Below are positions 62,770 to 64,000 of a stretch of DNA of 64,000 nt, in pieces. The stretch is from Pyxidicoccus parkwaysis. GTDB lineage: Bacteria; Myxococcota; Myxococcia; Myxococcales; Myxococcaceae. The stretch lies in assembly GCF_017301735.1 (NCBI RefSeq), contig NZ_CP071090.1, positions 8,608,001 through 8,672,000 on the forward strand, given 5' to 3'. The translations under genes were made by a program, and so were the position numbers. The notes under the pieces were generated by a model. The model was not told the origin of the DNA and ran no database searches. It saw nothing but the letters and a program-made list of their open reading frames with translations. Position 1 is the stretch's first letter. Every line of letters starts with the position of its first letter.

Positions 62770-64000
62770 ATGTCGAACCGCATCGGCCGCCCCCCGTTTT
62801 CCACCCCCGTGCCCACGCCGACCGCGACGACGCCCGAGCGCGCCGCGCGCCCGGCCAGCGCGGGGAAGGCCCCGCTCTCCCGCACCCAGGCCGACGGCTT
62901 CGACTCGCGCGCCACCCCGCGCGGCGCCTCGCTGCTGACGGGCACGAGCGCCCCGGCCTCCGTCCTCCCCTCGAAGGCCGCCGAGCTCCAGCCCGAGGTC
63001 CACGAGGCCAGCGGCTACGAGGCCCACTTCGGAATGGGCGCCCGCACCGCGCGCGCCCTCGTCGAGGGCCAGGGCACGGTGGCACTGCCCACGGGCAACG
63101 GCCGGGGCCCCTCGTTCCACGCGGAGGCCGGCAAGCCGCTGACGGTGACGGTGGACCCGCAGCGCATCTCCAAGTCCGCCGAGAAGGCTGAATTGGTGTG
63201 GCGCGTGGCGCCGGGCGGGACGGAAGTCGCAATCCCTCTCACGGACGGCTCGCGAGATGCGAATGGCAAGCTGAACATGGTGCCCGCGAAGATCGACATC
63301 CCCGAGGACGCGTTCGGCACGCTCCGCCTCTCCATCCGCACCACCAGCGCGGACGGCCGGGTGTCCAACTCGTGGGACCCCAGCTCCGACGCGGCCATTG
63401 CCCCGCGCGAGGGCGCCGCCGTCGTCTTCACCGACGACTGGAAGACCCAGGTCGAGGGGAAGCTGCGCGCGGGCGACAAGGTGGAGATTGCGTACGACAA
63501 GGACCGGCTCACCGCGCTGCTCGGCGGCAGGGTGCCTTCGGACGTCGTCGCGTGCGTGTCCTTCAACGGCGAGCCTCCCAGGGAAGTGCCGCTCACCGTG
63601 CAGCCGGGCGAGGGTGGCCAGCCGGGGACGATGTTCATGCCCTCGCTCCAGGTGCCCATCGAGGCGACGGAGATGTCCCTCTGGTTCAAGGGCCAGGGCG
63701 ACGGCAATACGAGCTACGACTCGTCCTTCGGGCAGAACTTCAAGTTCAAGGTGGGCCCCGCGCGCGACGACGCGGACCCGTCGTGGAAGGCGGAGCTGCT
63801 GCGCAGCAAGAGCTTCCCCAACCTCCAGGCGGAGGACTTCGTCGGCATCGGCCCGTCGTCGCAGCGCTACAACTGCATTGCCTGGACGCTCGGCATCCAG
63901 GACCAGTGGGTGTGGCCGGGCACGCGCCTGGAGGACTTCGACAAGCTCTACGCGCAGCACGGCTACCAGCCGATGTCCTCGGTGGACTTGAGCAACGACC
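62770..64000 (+). CDS. DUF6209-type protein with C-terminal papain-like/transglutaminase-like fold, 5' part
   Basis: The first 410 residues are in the window and the frame stays open at the edge. A disordered Pro/Thr-rich N-terminus (1-80) with no signal peptide is followed by two β-sandwich parts (about 85-210 and 215-325); the second ends in SYDSSFGQNFKFKV, the hallmark of DUF6209. From about 345 the segment YNCIAWTLGIQDQWVWPGTR (Cys369) resembles a family with an NCxAWxxG motif (DUF7689-like) thought to form a papain/transglutaminase-like fold. A secreted effector or toxin role is possible but unproven. It starts 171 bp after the Cys-rich lipoprotein gene. Confidence 0.7.
   Translation, partial: MSNRIGRPPFSTPVPTPTATTPERAARPASAGKAPLSRTQADGFDSRATPRGASLLTGTSAPASVLPSKAAELQPEVHEASGYEAHFGMGARTARALVEGQGTVALPTGNGRGPSFHAEAGKPLTVTVDPQRISKSAEKAELVWRVAPGGTEVAIPLTDGSRDANGKLNMVPAKIDIPEDAFGTLRLSIRTTSADGRVSNSWDPSSDAAIAPREGAAVVFTDDWKTQVEGKLRAGDKVEIAYDKDRLTALLGGRVPSDVVACVSFNGEPPREVPLTVQPGEGGQPGTMFMPSLQVPIEATEMSLWFKGQGDGNTSYDSSFGQNFKFKVGPARDDADPSWKAELLRSKSFPNLQAEDFVGIGPSSQRYNCIAWTLGIQDQWVWPGTRLEDFDKLYAQHGYQPMSSVDLSND

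Overview
The window is about 70% G+C, has strong third-position G/C bias and is densely packed with genes. The gene content points to a myxobacterium of the Myxococcus/Corallococcus type: many two-component and NtrC-type regulators, a Che cluster, secreted chitinase and β-propeller proteins, a FAAL/P450 locus, DUF3857-transglutaminase and DUF6209-type proteins. I see no tRNA, rRNA, CRISPR array, prophage or intact IS. The only mobile-element trace is a possible transposase remnant near 17.9-18.1 kb.

Layout. 0-9 kb: 3' end of radA, a flavin-dependent monooxygenase, a secreted GH18 chitinase, a secreted protein with a likely TTG start, a RibD-like reductase, a peptidoglycan-binding/NlpC-P60-like protein, a small lipoprotein and an orphan histidine kinase; two sets of short repeats lie around the lipoprotein. 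9.2-19 kb: a chemoreceptor, then a lipid or secondary-metabolite locus made of a P450 (-), an ACP, a FadB/FadJ-like protein with a degenerate dehydrogenase half, an SDR and a fatty acyl-AMP ligase (+, one operon), and a membrane desaturase (-). This is my best candidate for an undescribed system: fatty acid activation and tailoring on a dedicated carrier protein without a ketosynthase. 19-27 kb: envelope genes (DUF378, YihY/BrkB, AsmA), a Nudix hydrolase, an NtrC-type regulator, and an unassigned envelope trio (periplasmic coiled coil, lipoprotein, β-barrel). 27-33 kb: housekeeping genes (TPR protein, rsfS-rlmH with an apparent CTG start, RtcB-like, GNAT, gpmI, ComF family), ending in a 76-bp tandem duplication that includes the 3' end of the ComF gene.

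33.5-45 kb: an SBBP β-propeller protein, then a translationally coupled chemosensory operon cheA-mcp-cheW-cheR-cheB in which CheB has lost its phosphoacceptor and no CheY is present, followed by an M1 aminopeptidase, an arylamine N-acetyltransferase and a second CheW. 45-54 kb: a giant TPR/DUF3857/transglutaminase protein, a penicillin-binding-like serine hydrolase lipoprotein, a fused trehalose-6-phosphate synthase/phosphatase, a polytopic membrane protein with conserved-looking His motifs, an octamer tandem repeat and a small membrane protein. 54-64 kb: a BvgS-like sensor kinase, leuS, an NtrB/NtrC-type pair with a GAFSGA loop, a Cys-rich lipoprotein and the 5' part of a protein that ends in a papain-like or transglutaminase-like fold.

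All function calls rest on reading motifs in the translated sequence; no database search was run. Start codons were chosen from Shine-Dalgarno spacing and family alignment from memory.
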